NCBI GenBank assembly: GCA_035567895.1
Contig: DATMPC010000106.1
Location: 1-49,691 of the forward strand
Length of the DNA: 49,691 nt
Direction: 5' to 3'
Origin: Terriglobales bacterium
GTDB taxonomy: Bacteria; Acidobacteriota; Terriglobia; Terriglobales; Acidobacteriaceae
Shown here: one piece after another, positions 15,762 to 23,925 of the stretch
How the letters are laid out: every line of letters starts with the position of its first letter
Numbering within the stretch: the first letter of the stretch is position 1
Position numbers and translations under genes: made by a program
Notes under the pieces: model-generated
Told to the model about the DNA's origin: nothing
The model's input: only the letters and a program-made list of their open reading frames with translations
Database searches by the model: none

Positions 15762-16910
15762 ATGACGCTGAGCCGATTTGCCACAAAAAACGCCTTTCGC
15801 AATCGTCGTCGCAGCTTAATCACGTCGATTAGCATCGCTTTCTCGCTGCTTCTCCTGACGCTGCTTATGAGCGTCTATCGTGGCTTCTATATCGATCAGG
15901 GACCCCCCGAGTCAGCCTTGCGGCTGGTTACACGCCATAAAGTCTCTCTCGTCTTCTGGCTTCCGTCGTATTACCGCGAGAAGATGCGAACTATTCCTGG
16001 GGTGGTGCACATAAGCCCATGGAACTGGTTTGGTGGAATTTACAAGGACGACAAACCCGAGAACACATTCGCCCAATTCGGCGTCGATCCGAACGAAATA
16101 TTCGACGTAATGAAAGACAGCCGTGTGCCGCCCGACCAGCTCGAAGCTTTCAAGCACGATCGCGCTGGGGCAGCGGTGAATAGTGCGTTGGCGAAGAAGC
16201 ACGGATGGAACCTCGGCGACAAAGTGATCGTCAAGGGGACGATTTATCCCGTCAACCTTGAAATGAACATCCGAGCCATCTACGACACAGATAACGCCTT
16301 CGACACGATGCTGTACAACATTGAGTACATTGAACAAGCCCTTCCCCGGGTCAAAGGACGTACCGGTACCTTCTACACGCTCGTTGATTCGCCTGAGCAC
16401 ACGGTAAGCGTCGCCAAAGCTGTCGACGAGATGTTCGCGAACTCGCCGCAACCGACGAAGACGGAAACGGAGAAGGCTTTCGGGCTTAGCTTTGTAGCCC
16501 AACTTGGGAATGTGAAGCTCTTTATCCTGAGCATCTGCGGCGCGGTAGTATTCGCGATCCTGCTGGTTTCAGCGAATACCATGGCCATGAGCATTCGCGA
16601 GCGTACGCGCGAAGTGGCAGTCCTGAAGACATTGGGATTCACACGCGGGACGATTCTCTCAATTTACGTTGGTGAGGCGGTGACGATCTCACTCCTTGGC
16701 GGTCTGCTTGGCGCGACTGGGGCCACCTTGTTACTGATTGCAGCTTCGAAAGCGCCAAACGGAACCTTCTTCACTGGATTCAAAGTGAATGCTCCCACAT
16801 ACCTGGCGGCGTTGGCAGTGGCGGCGCTCGTGGGCTTTCTAAGTGCGGTCTTTCCGTCGTACCAGGCCTCGCGGCGGAACATTGTTGATGGCCTGCGGCA
16901 CATCGGATAA
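15762..16910 (+). CDS. MacB-type ABC transporter permease (FtsX-like)
   Basis: 382 residues. One N-terminal membrane segment (ITSISIAFSLLLLTLLMSV), a large extracytoplasmic MacB-PCD-like domain (about 45-240), then three membrane segments with the FtsX-like stretch MSIRERTREVAVLKTLGFT. The C-terminus ends in PSYQASRRNIVDGLR, the usual amphipathic tail. This is the architecture of mechanotransmission permeases that export or extract substrates from the envelope rather than import them. Start ATG at 15762 has GGGAGAG upstream. It is the first gene of a four-gene operon with a second permease, an adaptor and the ATPase. Confidence 0.9.
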   Translation: MTLSRFATKNAFRNRRRSLITSISIAFSLLLLTLLMSVYRGFYIDQGPPESALRLVTRHKVSLVFWLPSYYREKMRTIPGVVHISPWNWFGGIYKDDKPENTFAQFGVDPNEIFDVMKDSRVPPDQLEAFKHDRAGAAVNSALAKKHGWNLGDKVIVKGTIYPVNLEMNIRAIYDTDNAFDTMLYNIEYIEQALPRVKGRTGTFYTLVDSPEHTVSVAKAVDEMFANSPQPTKTETEKAFGLSFVAQLGNVKLFILSICGAVVFAILLVSANTMAMSIRERTREVAVLKTLGFTRGTILSIYVGEAVTISLLGGLLGATGATLLLIAASKAPNGTFFTGFKVNAPTYLAALAVAALVGFLSAVFPSYQASRRNIVDGLRHIG

Positions 16911-16918
16911 GAGGACAC

Positions 16919-18082
16919 ATGGCAATTCCAATCACGTATAACATCCGCAATCTTCGGCTCCGGTTGGGCGCCACCATGATGACCGCTTTGGGAATTGCGC
17001 TCACCGTTGCCGTAGCTGTGTTCATCATGGCTCTCCTGGCGGGATTAAAGAAGGCGTTCGTCAGCAGCGGTGATCCGCTCAATGTTCTGGTGCTGCGCAA
17101 GGGCTCGCAGGCGGAGCTACAGAGCGGGATCGATCGTGAGGCTTACGGAGCAATTCGGTACCTGCCGGGAATAGCGAAAGATAAGTCCGGCGAACCATTA
17201 ACTTCGGGCGAAGTCGTGGTCGTCATCGTGATACCGCGCAATGACAACACGGGCGAAACTAACGTCACCGTCCGCGGCATGTCGTCCACCGGCTTTGAAC
17301 TTCGCCCCAAAATACAACTGATTGAGGGGCGTTGGTTTAATGCGGGGCAACGCGAGATCGTCGTCAGCAAATCGATTGCTAAGCGGTTTCGCGATGCCGC
17401 GATTGGGGACGAGCTCTTTTTTGGTAAGGGCAAGTGGAAGGTAGTTGGCGTGTTCGACGCCGGCGAGACGGCTGCGAGTTCGGAGATATGGGCGGATGTG
17501 AACCAGATGGGGTCCGATTTTGAACGCAGTGCCGCTTTCTCGTCCGTACTCGTACACGCCACAGATTCGATTGCAGCGCAGTCGCTGAAGAATCGAATGA
17601 ACGACGACCAGCGTTTGCGGCTCGATGCATTCATGGAGCCGGACTACTATGGCGAACAAACGAAGTCGGGCAAACCGATTCAATTTGTAGGAACGATCGT
17701 CGCCTTTGTTATGGCGATTGGATCGTGTTTCGCAGCCATGAACACGATGTACGCCGCGGTTGCGTACCGTAGCCGCGAGATCGCGACGCTGCGAATCGTC
17801 GGCTTTTCGCGGCCCAGCATCATCACTTCGTTCGTGATCGAATCGGTCCTTTTAGCCTTGATAGGAGCGGCGCTGGGTTTGATCCTGATGTTGCCCTTTA
17901 ACGGCCTCACGACTGGAACGGCAAATTCGCTGACCTTCAGTGAAACTGTCTTTAGCGTTCGAATCACCTTCGCGGTGCTAATGACCGCAATCGCATTTGC
18001 CGTGACCATGGGATTGTTCGGCGGAATTGCTCCTGCCTGGCACGCATCGCGGGGAGAGATCCTTGCAGCATTGAGAGACTAG
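16919..18082 (+). CDS. MacB-type ABC transporter permease (FtsX-like), second subunit
   Basis: 387 residues, eight bases after the first permease, with AGAGGA before the ATG. It has the same layout: an N-terminal membrane segment (GIALTVAVAVFIMALLAG), a periplasmic domain (about 45-260), then three C-terminal membrane segments with YRSREIATLRIVGFSRPS and an end of APAWHASRGEILAALRD. With the preceding gene it would form a heterodimeric permease. Paired non-identical FtsX-type permeases with an adaptor and a separate ATPase are common in Acidobacteria; the exported substrate is unknown. Confidence 0.9.
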   Translation: MAIPITYNIRNLRLRLGATMMTALGIALTVAVAVFIMALLAGLKKAFVSSGDPLNVLVLRKGSQAELQSGIDREAYGAIRYLPGIAKDKSGEPLTSGEVVVVIVIPRNDNTGETNVTVRGMSSTGFELRPKIQLIEGRWFNAGQREIVVSKSIAKRFRDAAIGDELFFGKGKWKVVGVFDAGETAASSEIWADVNQMGSDFERSAAFSSVLVHATDSIAAQSLKNRMNDDQRLRLDAFMEPDYYGEQTKSGKPIQFVGTIVAFVMAIGSCFAAMNTMYAAVAYRSREIATLRIVGFSRPSIITSFVIESVLLALIGAALGLILMLPFNGLTTGTANSLTFSETVFSVRITFAVLMTAIAFAVTMGLFGGIAPAWHASRGEILAALRD

Positions 18083-18089
18083 AAAACCG

Positions 18090-19454
18090 ATGGCGCTCGA
18101 GACAAAATACGGCGATCTGCACAGCTTGCGGATCGACCGCACACAAAAGGAACCCGACGATCCGAAGTGGTCGAAGCGATTCATCGTCGCCGGCGTTGGC
18201 GCGATCGTTTTGCTGGGAATTGTCGCGCTGGCCGTGCGCCTGTTTTCGTCTTCAATTCCCGAAGTGCAAACTGTGCGGGCTAACCCCGTGACTTCCTCGT
18301 CTAATACCGGCGATACCGTACTGCAGGCGGCGGGATATATCGTTGCTCATCATACGATCAGCGTGAACTCGAAGGTCACCGGCCGAATCGCCTGGATCGG
18401 AGTGGAAAAAGGCGACAAAGTGAAGGCCGGGCAGGTGCTGGTCCGATTGGAGGACCAGGAGTTCCGCGCTCAGGCAGACCAGGCCCGCGGGGCGGTGAGC
18501 ATGGCCAAGGCTCGACTGCAACAGCTTGAAAACGGCTCACGTCCGGAAGAAATCGACCAGGCCGGCGCGAATCTCGACGAAGCGCGCGCCAATCTCGCGA
18601 ATGCGAGGGCGACGCTCGAGCGAACCAAGCCATTGGTGGAACAGGGAGTCTTCTCCCGCCAGCAGCTTGACGATGCGCAGGCGAAATATGACTCCGCGCA
18701 ACAGCGCGTGCAGTCATTAGAGAAGAGCTACCGTTTATCCAAGATCGGCCCACGCCAGGAGGAGATTTCAAATGCTCGAGGCGCGCTGGAACAGGCGCAG
18801 GGACAGCTCGCCTATGCCCAATCGCTCCTCGATGCTACGCAGATTCGTGCTCCCGTATCGGGAACGATTCTGGAACGCACTGCCGAGAAGGGCGAGCTTG
18901 TTACTGCGCAGTTTGCATCTGGAGCTGACACGGGCGGACCTCGCGGATCGGTGGTCACGCTCGCCGATCTGACGGACCTACAGGTGGAGCTAGACATTAG
19001 TCAGAACGATTTCGCCAAGCTGAGTCCGACGCAGAAAGCTGTGCTCTCAACGGACGCGTATCCGGATCGCGAGTACAAGGGCCAGATCAACGAGATCGCT
19101 CCGATGGCGAACCGGCAAAAAGCCACGCTGCAGGTAAAAGTGAAGGTCCTCAACCCGGATGATTATCTCCGCCCGGAAGAGAACGCCAATGTGCGTTTCG
19201 TCGGTGATGAAAAGACTAAAGGCGCTGGGATAGTGTCATCGGGCACAGTTGTTCCGGCGAGCACAGTGCACGACAACGGCGGAAAGCGGGTTGTGATCAT
19301 TGCCTTCAATGGTCGTGCCGCGATGAGAGAAGTGAAGGTGCTCAGCCAGCGCAGTGATGGGTACTTAGTCGATGGACTTACTGGAGGCGAAGACATCATT
19401 GTGAACGCTCCAGCGGACTTGAAAGATGGCGACAGAATAAAAGTAAAGCAATGA
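18090..19454 (+). CDS. HlyD/RND-type periplasmic adaptor subunit
   Basis: 454 residues, seven bases after the second permease. A cytoplasmic N-terminus is followed by a membrane segment ([18 protein letters not shown]). Then come a lipoyl-like half ([20 protein letters not shown]), a long alpha-helical hairpin rich in Ala, Gln and Arg (about 125-240), the second lipoyl half ([20 protein letters not shown]) and beta-barrel and membrane-proximal domains. It would bridge the ABC permease pair to an outer membrane channel; no TolC-type gene is in this operon, so a shared channel is likely (one is encoded at 35617-37014). Confidence 0.9.
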   Translation: MALETKYGDLHSLRIDRTQKEPDDPKWSKRFIVAGVGAIVLLGIVALAVRLFSSSIPEVQTVRANPVTSSSNTGDTVLQAAGYIVAHHTISVNSKVTGRIAWIGVEKGDKVKAGQVLVRLEDQEFRAQADQARGAVSMAKARLQQLENGSRPEEIDQAGANLDEARANLANARATLERTKPLVEQGVFSRQQLDDAQAKYDSAQQRVQSLEKSYRLSKIGPRQEEISNARGALEQAQGQLAYAQSLLDATQIRAPVSGTILERTAEKGELVTAQFASGADTGGPRGSVVTLADLTDLQVELDISQNDFAKLSPTQKAVLSTDAYPDREYKGQINEIAPMANRQKATLQVKVKVLNPDDYLRPEENANVRFVGDEKTKGAGIVSSGTVVPASTVHDNGGKRVVIIAFNGRAAMREVKVLSQRSDGYLVDGLTGGEDIIVNAPADLKDGDRIKVKQ

Positions 19455-19456
19455 GT

Positions 19457-19543
19457 CAGTACCGGCGGCGGGAGCCGCTGGGTTAGTCGTAGCCTCTATG
19501 AAGAAGTTGCAGTCACACCCAGCGGCTACCACTGCCGGTACTG
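19457..19543. repeat. REP-like inverted repeat, copy A
   Basis: Imperfect 27-bp arms at 19457-19483 and 19517-19543, built on AGTACCGGC and AGCCGCTGGGT. A related unit lies at 21756-21828. It occupies the start region of the ABC ATPase open frame. Confidence 0.7.
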
Positions 19544-19572
19544 ATTACTCCAAGACTCAAAGGACGATCCTT

Positions 19573-20286
19573 GTGCCTCAAGCAGCAGAAATGAAAAGTG
19601 CACCGGTGGCGACGAAGCTCGTGCAAGCGAACCATGTAAGCAAGATCTTCACACGCGATACCTTTGAAGTGAAGGCGCTCGACGATGTTTCCATCGAGAT
19701 CGCCGAAAAAGAGTTCATGGCGCTCATGGGACCTTCCGGGTCCGGCAAGACGACACTACTGAACATGATCGCGGCCATCGATCGACCCACGGCAGGAGAA
19801 TTACTCGTGCAGGGCGAGAATGTCTTCCGCTACAGCGACAAGAAGATCGCCGAGTGGCGTAATCGGCACATCGGCTACATCTTCCAGACCTTCAACCTGA
19901 TTCCGGTCCTCACGGCGTTTGAAAATGTCGAGCTACCACTGCTGCTCACCAAGCTCAACAAGAATGAGCGTCGCGATCACGTAATGACCGCGCTCACGCT
20001 GGTCGGCCTGGGCGACCGCGTTCACCATTTGCCAAAACAACTTTCCGGAGGACAGGAACAGCGCGTCGCAATAGCTCGTGCCATTGTCACAGATCCCACA
20101 CTGTTGCTCGCGGATGAACCCACCGGCGATCTCGACAGTCACTCCGCCGCCGAAGTGCTCGAGATCATGAAGCGTCTAAACGAAGAGTTTGGAAAGACCG
20201 TGGTGATGGTTACACACGATCCAAATGCTGCCGCATACGCCCATACAACGCGGCATTTGGAGAAAGGGATGCTGCTGCCTGGTTAG
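19573..20286 (+). CDS. MacB-type ABC transporter ATP-binding protein
   Basis: About 237 residues. Walker A is GPSGSGKTT, the signature is [14 protein letters not shown], Walker B with the D-loop is [11 protein letters not shown], and the switch His follows in VMVTHD, so the ATPase is complete. It should power the two FtsX-type permeases just upstream. The frame is open from an ATG at 19498, but that part would translate one arm of a REP-like repeat. A GTG at 19573 with AAAGGA about nine bases upstream, or the ATG at 19591, fits the normal family length better; I chose the GTG. The substrate is unknown. Confidence 0.9.
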   Translation: MPQAAEMKSAPVATKLVQANHVSKIFTRDTFEVKALDDVSIEIAEKEFMALMGPSGSGKTTLLNMIAAIDRPTAGELLVQGENVFRYSDKKIAEWRNRHIGYIFQTFNLIPVLTAFENVELPLLLTKLNKNERRDHVMTALTLVGLGDRVHHLPKQLSGGQEQRVAIARAIVTDPTLLLADEPTGDLDSHSAAEVLEIMKRLNEEFGKTVVMVTHDPNAAAYAHTTRHLEKGMLLPG

Positions 20287-20592
20287 GTAGGCCGCGTTTC
20301 TACGACTGGGCGGAGGCCATCAGGGTCGAGATTCCATGCGGGCGACTGTTGAATCTACCGAACCATGTAGACACTGTCTAATGGACACTGTCATCCGCCA
20401 GGCCGCCGCCTACCTGTCAGTGTTCCGTTAACGCGGATGCGGCCTGGGGGATCTGCTGTTTGATCACTAACGCAACAGCAGATCCCCCACGCGCAAGAAA
20501 TGAAGTTTCGATGTGAAGGTGCTGTCGCTGCGGCGCGTGGGATCACAGTTCCAAAAGGGGACATGTCCGACGAGTCATACGCTGAAAGCGAC
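20287..20592. other. 306-bp gene-free region with a perfect hairpin
   Basis: No credible gene. It contains a 9-bp direct repeat GACACTGTC at 20370-20378 and 20384-20392, and the 15-bp dyad listed at 20446-20488. The toxin gene expected downstream of the antitoxin on the minus strand is absent here. Confidence 0.55.
20446..20488. repeat. Perfect 15-bp inverted repeat
   Basis: GGGGGATCTGCTGTT at 20446-20460 and its exact complement at 20474-20488, with a 13-nt loop. There is no T-run on either strand, so it is not a classic terminator; it may be a REP element or processing hairpin between convergent genes. Confidence 0.75.
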
Positions 20593-20823
20593 CTAGCGCC
20601 AACCCTTAAGCTCGTTCTGGGAGAGTGGCTCGAAGAACTTGGAAGTGACCTTGAACTTGCCCCGCAGGATGTCGAGGCGGCGTTGGTTCGGAGCTTGAGC
20701 GACAGGAACGATCTTTGCTACAACTCTTTTACCTATGGCGATTAGGATCTCTTCCCCGCGCTCAACCGGCTCGATCAGTTCTGACAGATTTGCCTTTGCT
20801 TGATGAATGGTTACTCTGGGCAT
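20593..20823 (-). CDS. Phd/YefM-type antitoxin, orphan
   Basis: 76 residues. The N-terminus VTIHQAKANLSELIE and the following VERGEEILIA-GKRVVAKIVPV are the hallmark of the prevent-host-death (Phd/YefM) antitoxin fold, a dimeric DNA-binding domain. The C-terminal tail (KFFEPLSQNELKGW) resembles the toxin-neutralising tail of antitoxins usually paired with PIN/VapC toxins. No toxin gene follows on the minus strand within 300 bp, nor precedes it before the tRNA. So it is either an orphan antitoxin or a relic. A plus-strand frame overlapping it is a shadow. Confidence 0.8.
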   Translation of the reverse strand: MPRVTIHQAKANLSELIEPVERGEEILIAIGKRVVAKIVPVAQAPNQRRLDILRGKFKVTSKFFEPLSQNELKGWR

Positions 20824-20921
20824 CTGGTACCCTGCTAACTACGGCAATTTTGGATAATCACCCGAGTGTTGCGAGCACGCGACTCAAGATCCCGGCATTA
20901 AGAATTTCCTTGGCGATGCCA

Positions 20922-20998
20922 TGGTGGGCGGTGTAGGACTCGAACCTACGACCTCCTGCGTGTGAAGCAGGCGCTCTAACCAACTGAGCTAACCGCCC
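20922..20998 (-). tRNA. tRNA-Val (anticodon CAC)
   Basis: 77 nt on the minus strand. Acceptor GGGCGGT pairs with ACCGCCC, discriminator A and encoded CCA follow; D arm GCTCAGTTGGTTAGAGC; anticodon stem CCTGC/GCAGG around TTCACAC, giving anticodon CAC (valine, GUG); T arm with loop TTCGAGT. All stems are intact. Confidence 0.95.
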
Positions 20999-21192
20999 AC
21001 ATAAATAGCGGTAACACCAGCATAACACGCTACTTGCAACACGCACTGCGTGCGTTTCCACATGCCTGCCCATCGTTTTCGAGCGCGAGCAAGAAAGCGT
21101 CGCGTCATGCAAAGGGGCGCGCATCACCTCGGCACAATCTGTCTCCTGACTGTAGTCTATTCATCAACGAGTCCAAAATCTGCGAGTCCCAA

Positions 21193-21753
21193 ATGAAAGA
21201 GTTGAATCGGTGTGGATGGGCGAAGAGCGACATCATGGTGCGGTATCACGATGAAGAGTGGGGTGTGCCGCTGCACGATGATGGAATGCTCTTTGAGTTT
21301 TTGTGTCTGGAGGGCGCGCAGGCGGGACTGAGTTGGGAAACGATTCTGAAGAAGCGTGAGAACTATCGTAAGGCGTTTGACGGCTTCCGGCCCGAGATCA
21401 TCGTGAAGTACAACCAAAAGAAGATCGCTGACCTGCTTGCCGATTCGGGAATCGTGCGCAACCGGATGAAGATCGCTTCGGTGGTCCAGAATGCAAAGGC
21501 CTTTCAATCTGTCCAGAGAGAGTTCGGCAGTTTTGACAAGTACATCTGGCAGTTCGCTCCGAAAAGGGCCGGTAGGGGGCCTAAAGGTTCCGGAGACGTG
21601 CCCACCCAGACAAACGATTCCGACCGCATGAGTAAGGATCTAAGAAAACGCGGTTTCGGCTTCGTAGGCTCCACGATCTGTTACGCCTTCATGCAGGCAG
21701 TAGGGATCGTGAACGATCACAGCCAAAAATGTTTTCGGCGGAAGCAGGTATGA
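21193..21753 (+). CDS. tag: DNA-3-methyladenine glycosylase I
   Basis: 186 residues from the ATG at 21193, the normal length of Tag. It removes 3-methyladenine from alkylated DNA to start base excision repair. The N-terminal RCGWAKSD and YHDEEWGVP, then GLSWETILKKRENYRKAF, are diagnostic. The structural zinc ligands seen in E. coli Tag have equivalents: Cys near residue 7, His in RYHDE, and His and Cys in NDHSQKC at the C-terminus. The frame is open from 21034, but that extension is not homologous and crosses the tRNA promoter side. The ribosome binding site is weak. It is a single gene, followed by a REP-like repeat. Confidence 0.93.
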   Translation: MKELNRCGWAKSDIMVRYHDEEWGVPLHDDGMLFEFLCLEGAQAGLSWETILKKRENYRKAFDGFRPEIIVKYNQKKIADLLADSGIVRNRMKIASVVQNAKAFQSVQREFGSFDKYIWQFAPKRAGRGPKGSGDVPTQTNDSDRMSKDLRKRGFGFVGSTICYAFMQAVGIVNDHSQKCFRRKQV

Positions 21754-21755
21754 GG

Positions 21756-21828
21756 AGTACCGGCGGCCGTGGCCGCGGGTTCGGCCAACTCTTGACCCAG
21801 CGGCTAGGGACCAGTACCGCAGCCGGTA
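21756..21828. repeat. REP-like inverted repeat, copy B
   Basis: AGTACCGGCGGCCGTGG from 21756 and ACCCAGCGGCTAGGGACC from 21795 match the arms of the unit at 19457-19543; the right arm carries an extra GTACCGCAGCCGGTAC segment. It lies just after the tag stop codon. Confidence 0.65.
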
Positions 21829-21924
21829 CAGCTCGGTTTTCACTCAACAAAGCGTTACAATTAGCTGCCCTGCGCCCGGGTTGTCGCGTCTAATAAAACT
21901 ATGCTTGCCGAGGTGCTCTGAAGC

Positions 21925-22707
21925 ATGCCGTTTCCGGACGATCCAATCCGGTCAAAGTCCAATCAATCCAGCGGTTTACCGCCTTCTGATTCGGCGCAAC
22001 TTCCGCCCCCGGAAGGGGTTAAAGATAGCGTGGGTACGATAGCTCTGAATCCGGAGAGGTATCCAGGGGTTGCGGGTAAGGTTTCGGGCCAGAATGGTGG
22101 TCAACCAGCCGCGCGCACTGCATTGCGTCCGATGAATGAGATGAGCGATGCGGAAGTGATGCTGCTCGCCGGGACTGGAGATGACTCCGCATTTGGATAT
22201 CTGGTAGAAAAATTTCGCCGTCCGATTATCAGTTTTATGTATCGGATGACCCACAATCAGGCGATTGCCGAAGAATTGGCGCAGGAAGTCTTTCTACGAG
22301 TGTATCGTTCGCGGAGCTCGTATCAGGCAGAGGCCAAGTTCAGTACTTGGCTGTACCGAATCGCAACGAACCTGGCGGTGAATCACGCGCGAGATTCCAG
22401 GTCGGAGCGTACGGCCCCGACTGTGAATCTGGACGAACCTGATCCTGAAACGGGAACGACGCCAGATGTCGCTGATGCGACGCCGACGATTGAAGCAGAC
22501 ATTCTGCGCGAAGAACGGATGGCGGCGATTCGCAAGCACGTCATGGCATTGCCGGAACGGCAGCGGGTGGCAGTGTTGATGCATAAGTATCAGGGACTCG
22601 ACTATAAGGAAATCGGCAAAGTCTTAAAGCTGAGCGAGTCTGCGACGAAGTCGCTTTTGTTCCGTGCCTACGAAACGTTGCGAGAGCGGTTGAAAGAGTT
22701 TGTGTAA
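21925..22707 (+). CDS. ECF-type RNA polymerase sigma factor
   Basis: 260 residues. Region 2 lies at about 75-145 (MLLAGTGDDSAFGYLVEKF, then AEELAQEVFLRVYRSRSSY and FSTWLYRIATNLAVNHAR), a linker of about 50 residues follows, and region 4 is at 190-255 (LPERQRVAVLMHKYQGLDY, then GKVLKLSESATKSLLFRA). The first 70 residues, Pro/Ser-rich, are an unusual extension for the family. It directs RNA polymerase to an alternative promoter set. The next gene encodes a zinc-binding anti-sigma-like protein 29 bp downstream, and a DUF3106 protein follows, so this is a self-contained stress-response operon. Confidence 0.92.
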   Translation: MPFPDDPIRSKSNQSSGLPPSDSAQLPPPEGVKDSVGTIALNPERYPGVAGKVSGQNGGQPAARTALRPMNEMSDAEVMLLAGTGDDSAFGYLVEKFRRPIISFMYRMTHNQAIAEELAQEVFLRVYRSRSSYQAEAKFSTWLYRIATNLAVNHARDSRSERTAPTVNLDEPDPETGTTPDVADATPTIEADILREERMAAIRKHVMALPERQRVAVLMHKYQGLDYKEIGKVLKLSESATKSLLFRAYETLRERLKEFV

Positions 22708-22736
22708 ATGTTTTACTTCCGGGAAAGGCTGTAATT

Positions 22737-23219
22737 ATGGTTTGCAAAGATTTAAGGGACGAGATCTTCGAGGCTGCACTTTCGGGTGCGGCTCCGGGTG
22801 AGAGCGTGAAGGCGCACATGTCAGCATGTGCGGCCTGTGATCGCGAATTTCAGAGCCTGCGTTCAACTATGAACGTGCTCGATACGTGGACCGCGCCTGA
22901 GCCGTCGCCGTACTTTGAGGTGCGGCTCCAGGCACGTCTCCGCGAGGTGAAAGAACAGCCGCAAGGTTTCTTTGCCCAGTGGATGGAGAAAATTGGCGTT
23001 CATCACCTGACTTGGAAGCCAGTTGCGGCTAGCGTGTTTGCTTTGGTAATGGCAGTGGGTGTGTATTTCGAATTGCCACCTAAGACGCCAGTTGTTCAGG
23101 CGGCATGCCCAGTGGTCGATTTACAGGCTCTTGATAAGAATCAACAGATTCTGAGCGAGCTTCAGGATCTGGATGACGACAGCTCGAACGACAACTCACA
23201 AGTGCCACTGAGCAACTGA
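22737..23219 (+). CDS. Zinc-finger (ZAS/zf-HC2) anti-sigma factor-like membrane protein
   Basis: 160 residues. The N-terminal domain has the ZAS motif: Cys3, His27, Cys31 and Cys34 (HMSACAAC), which holds zinc and binds ECF sigma factors. One membrane segment lies near 98-116 (VAASVFALVMAVGVYF), and a short acidic tail (LDDDSSNDNS) faces the periplasm. It follows the ECF sigma gene by 29 bp and should inhibit that sigma factor until a signal releases it. Start ATG at 22737 follows GGGAAAGG at slightly long spacing. Confidence 0.87.
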   Translation: MVCKDLRDEIFEAALSGAAPGESVKAHMSACAACDREFQSLRSTMNVLDTWTAPEPSPYFEVRLQARLREVKEQPQGFFAQWMEKIGVHHLTWKPVAASVFALVMAVGVYFELPPKTPVVQAACPVVDLQALDKNQQILSELQDLDDDSSNDNSQVPLSN

Positions 23220-23245
23220 GAAAAGAAGCAAGACGGAATCCCAAT

Positions 23246-23845
23246 ATGAAACTCATGCGCCAATCCGCGACGATGTTGTTGCTGGCTGGCGCTCTTTGTC
23301 TGCCCGGGATGGCTGCGCCACAAAAGCCAAACCAGAATCGCGGGCACAACGATCACGACCGCGATCGCATGCCGCCGGGTAAGGTTCAGAACAATGCTCC
23401 TAAACCGGGAGATTGGCTCAGCAAACACTTGAACCTCTCGCCGGAACAGCAGCAGAAGGAACTCTCGAACGATCCGGAATTCAAACAGCTCAATCCGCAA
23501 CAACAGCAGCATCTGCAACAACGCCTGAATCAGTTCAACAGCCTTCCGCCGGAGCAGCAAAAACGCACTCTGAAGCGGATGCAGGCGATGGAGTCTCTAC
23601 CACAAGAGCGCCAGGATATTCTGCGAAATTCGCTACAGCAAATGCGGCAACTCCCTGATGATCGCCGGCGCGCAGTGCGACGTGCATGGCTCGGCCTGCG
23701 GCAAATGCCGCCAGATCAACGTGAGCAGACATTGAATTCCGAGCGCTTCCGCTCAACCTTTAACGATCAGGAGCGCTCAACGCTCAGGGGGCTGCTGGAT
23801 TCTGGCTTCAATCCGGAAGACAGCAACGGCGGCGGGCCGCGGTAG
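23246..23845 (+). CDS. DUF3106 domain-containing secreted protein
   Basis: 199 residues with a signal peptide (MLLLAGALCLPGMAA). The body is a charged, Gln/Arg/Pro-rich helical repeat with units such as LPPEQQKRTLKRMQAME and LPQERQDILRNSLQQM, typical of DUF3106. The role of the family is unknown, but it often sits with ECF sigma and anti-sigma genes, as here (26 bp after the anti-sigma stop). It may be a periplasmic sensor or target of that pathway; this is inference from position. Confidence 0.82.
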   Translation: MKLMRQSATMLLLAGALCLPGMAAPQKPNQNRGHNDHDRDRMPPGKVQNNAPKPGDWLSKHLNLSPEQQQKELSNDPEFKQLNPQQQQHLQQRLNQFNSLPPEQQKRTLKRMQAMESLPQERQDILRNSLQQMRQLPDDRRRAVRRAWLGLRQMPPDQREQTLNSERFRSTFNDQERSTLRGLLDSGFNPEDSNGGGPR

Positions 23846-23856
23846 AGTCAGCGATT

Positions 23857-23877
23857 AGCAATAAGCAATAAGCTAAA
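23857..23877. repeat. Heptamer repeats
   Basis: AGCAATA-AGCAATA-AGCTAAA, three 7-bp units just after the DUF3106 stop, related to the heptamers at 12859 and 13007. Confidence 0.55.
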
Positions 23878-23890
23878 GCAGGCACAAACC

Positions 23891-23912
23891 GAGCGCCGGG
23901 CGCTCCGTTTTA
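23891..23912. terminator. Terminator between convergent genes
   Basis: Stem GAGCGC (23891-23896) and GCGCTC (23900-23905) with a 3-nt loop, followed by CGTTTTAT. It would end the sigma/anti-sigma/DUF3106 transcript. Confidence 0.65.
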
Positions 23913-23925
23913 TGTAACCTTCGGA

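Noticed and set aside
20500-20745. 81-residue plus-strand frame as a toxin partner of the antitoxin
   Set aside because: It overlaps the antitoxin on the opposite strand and has no toxin motif.
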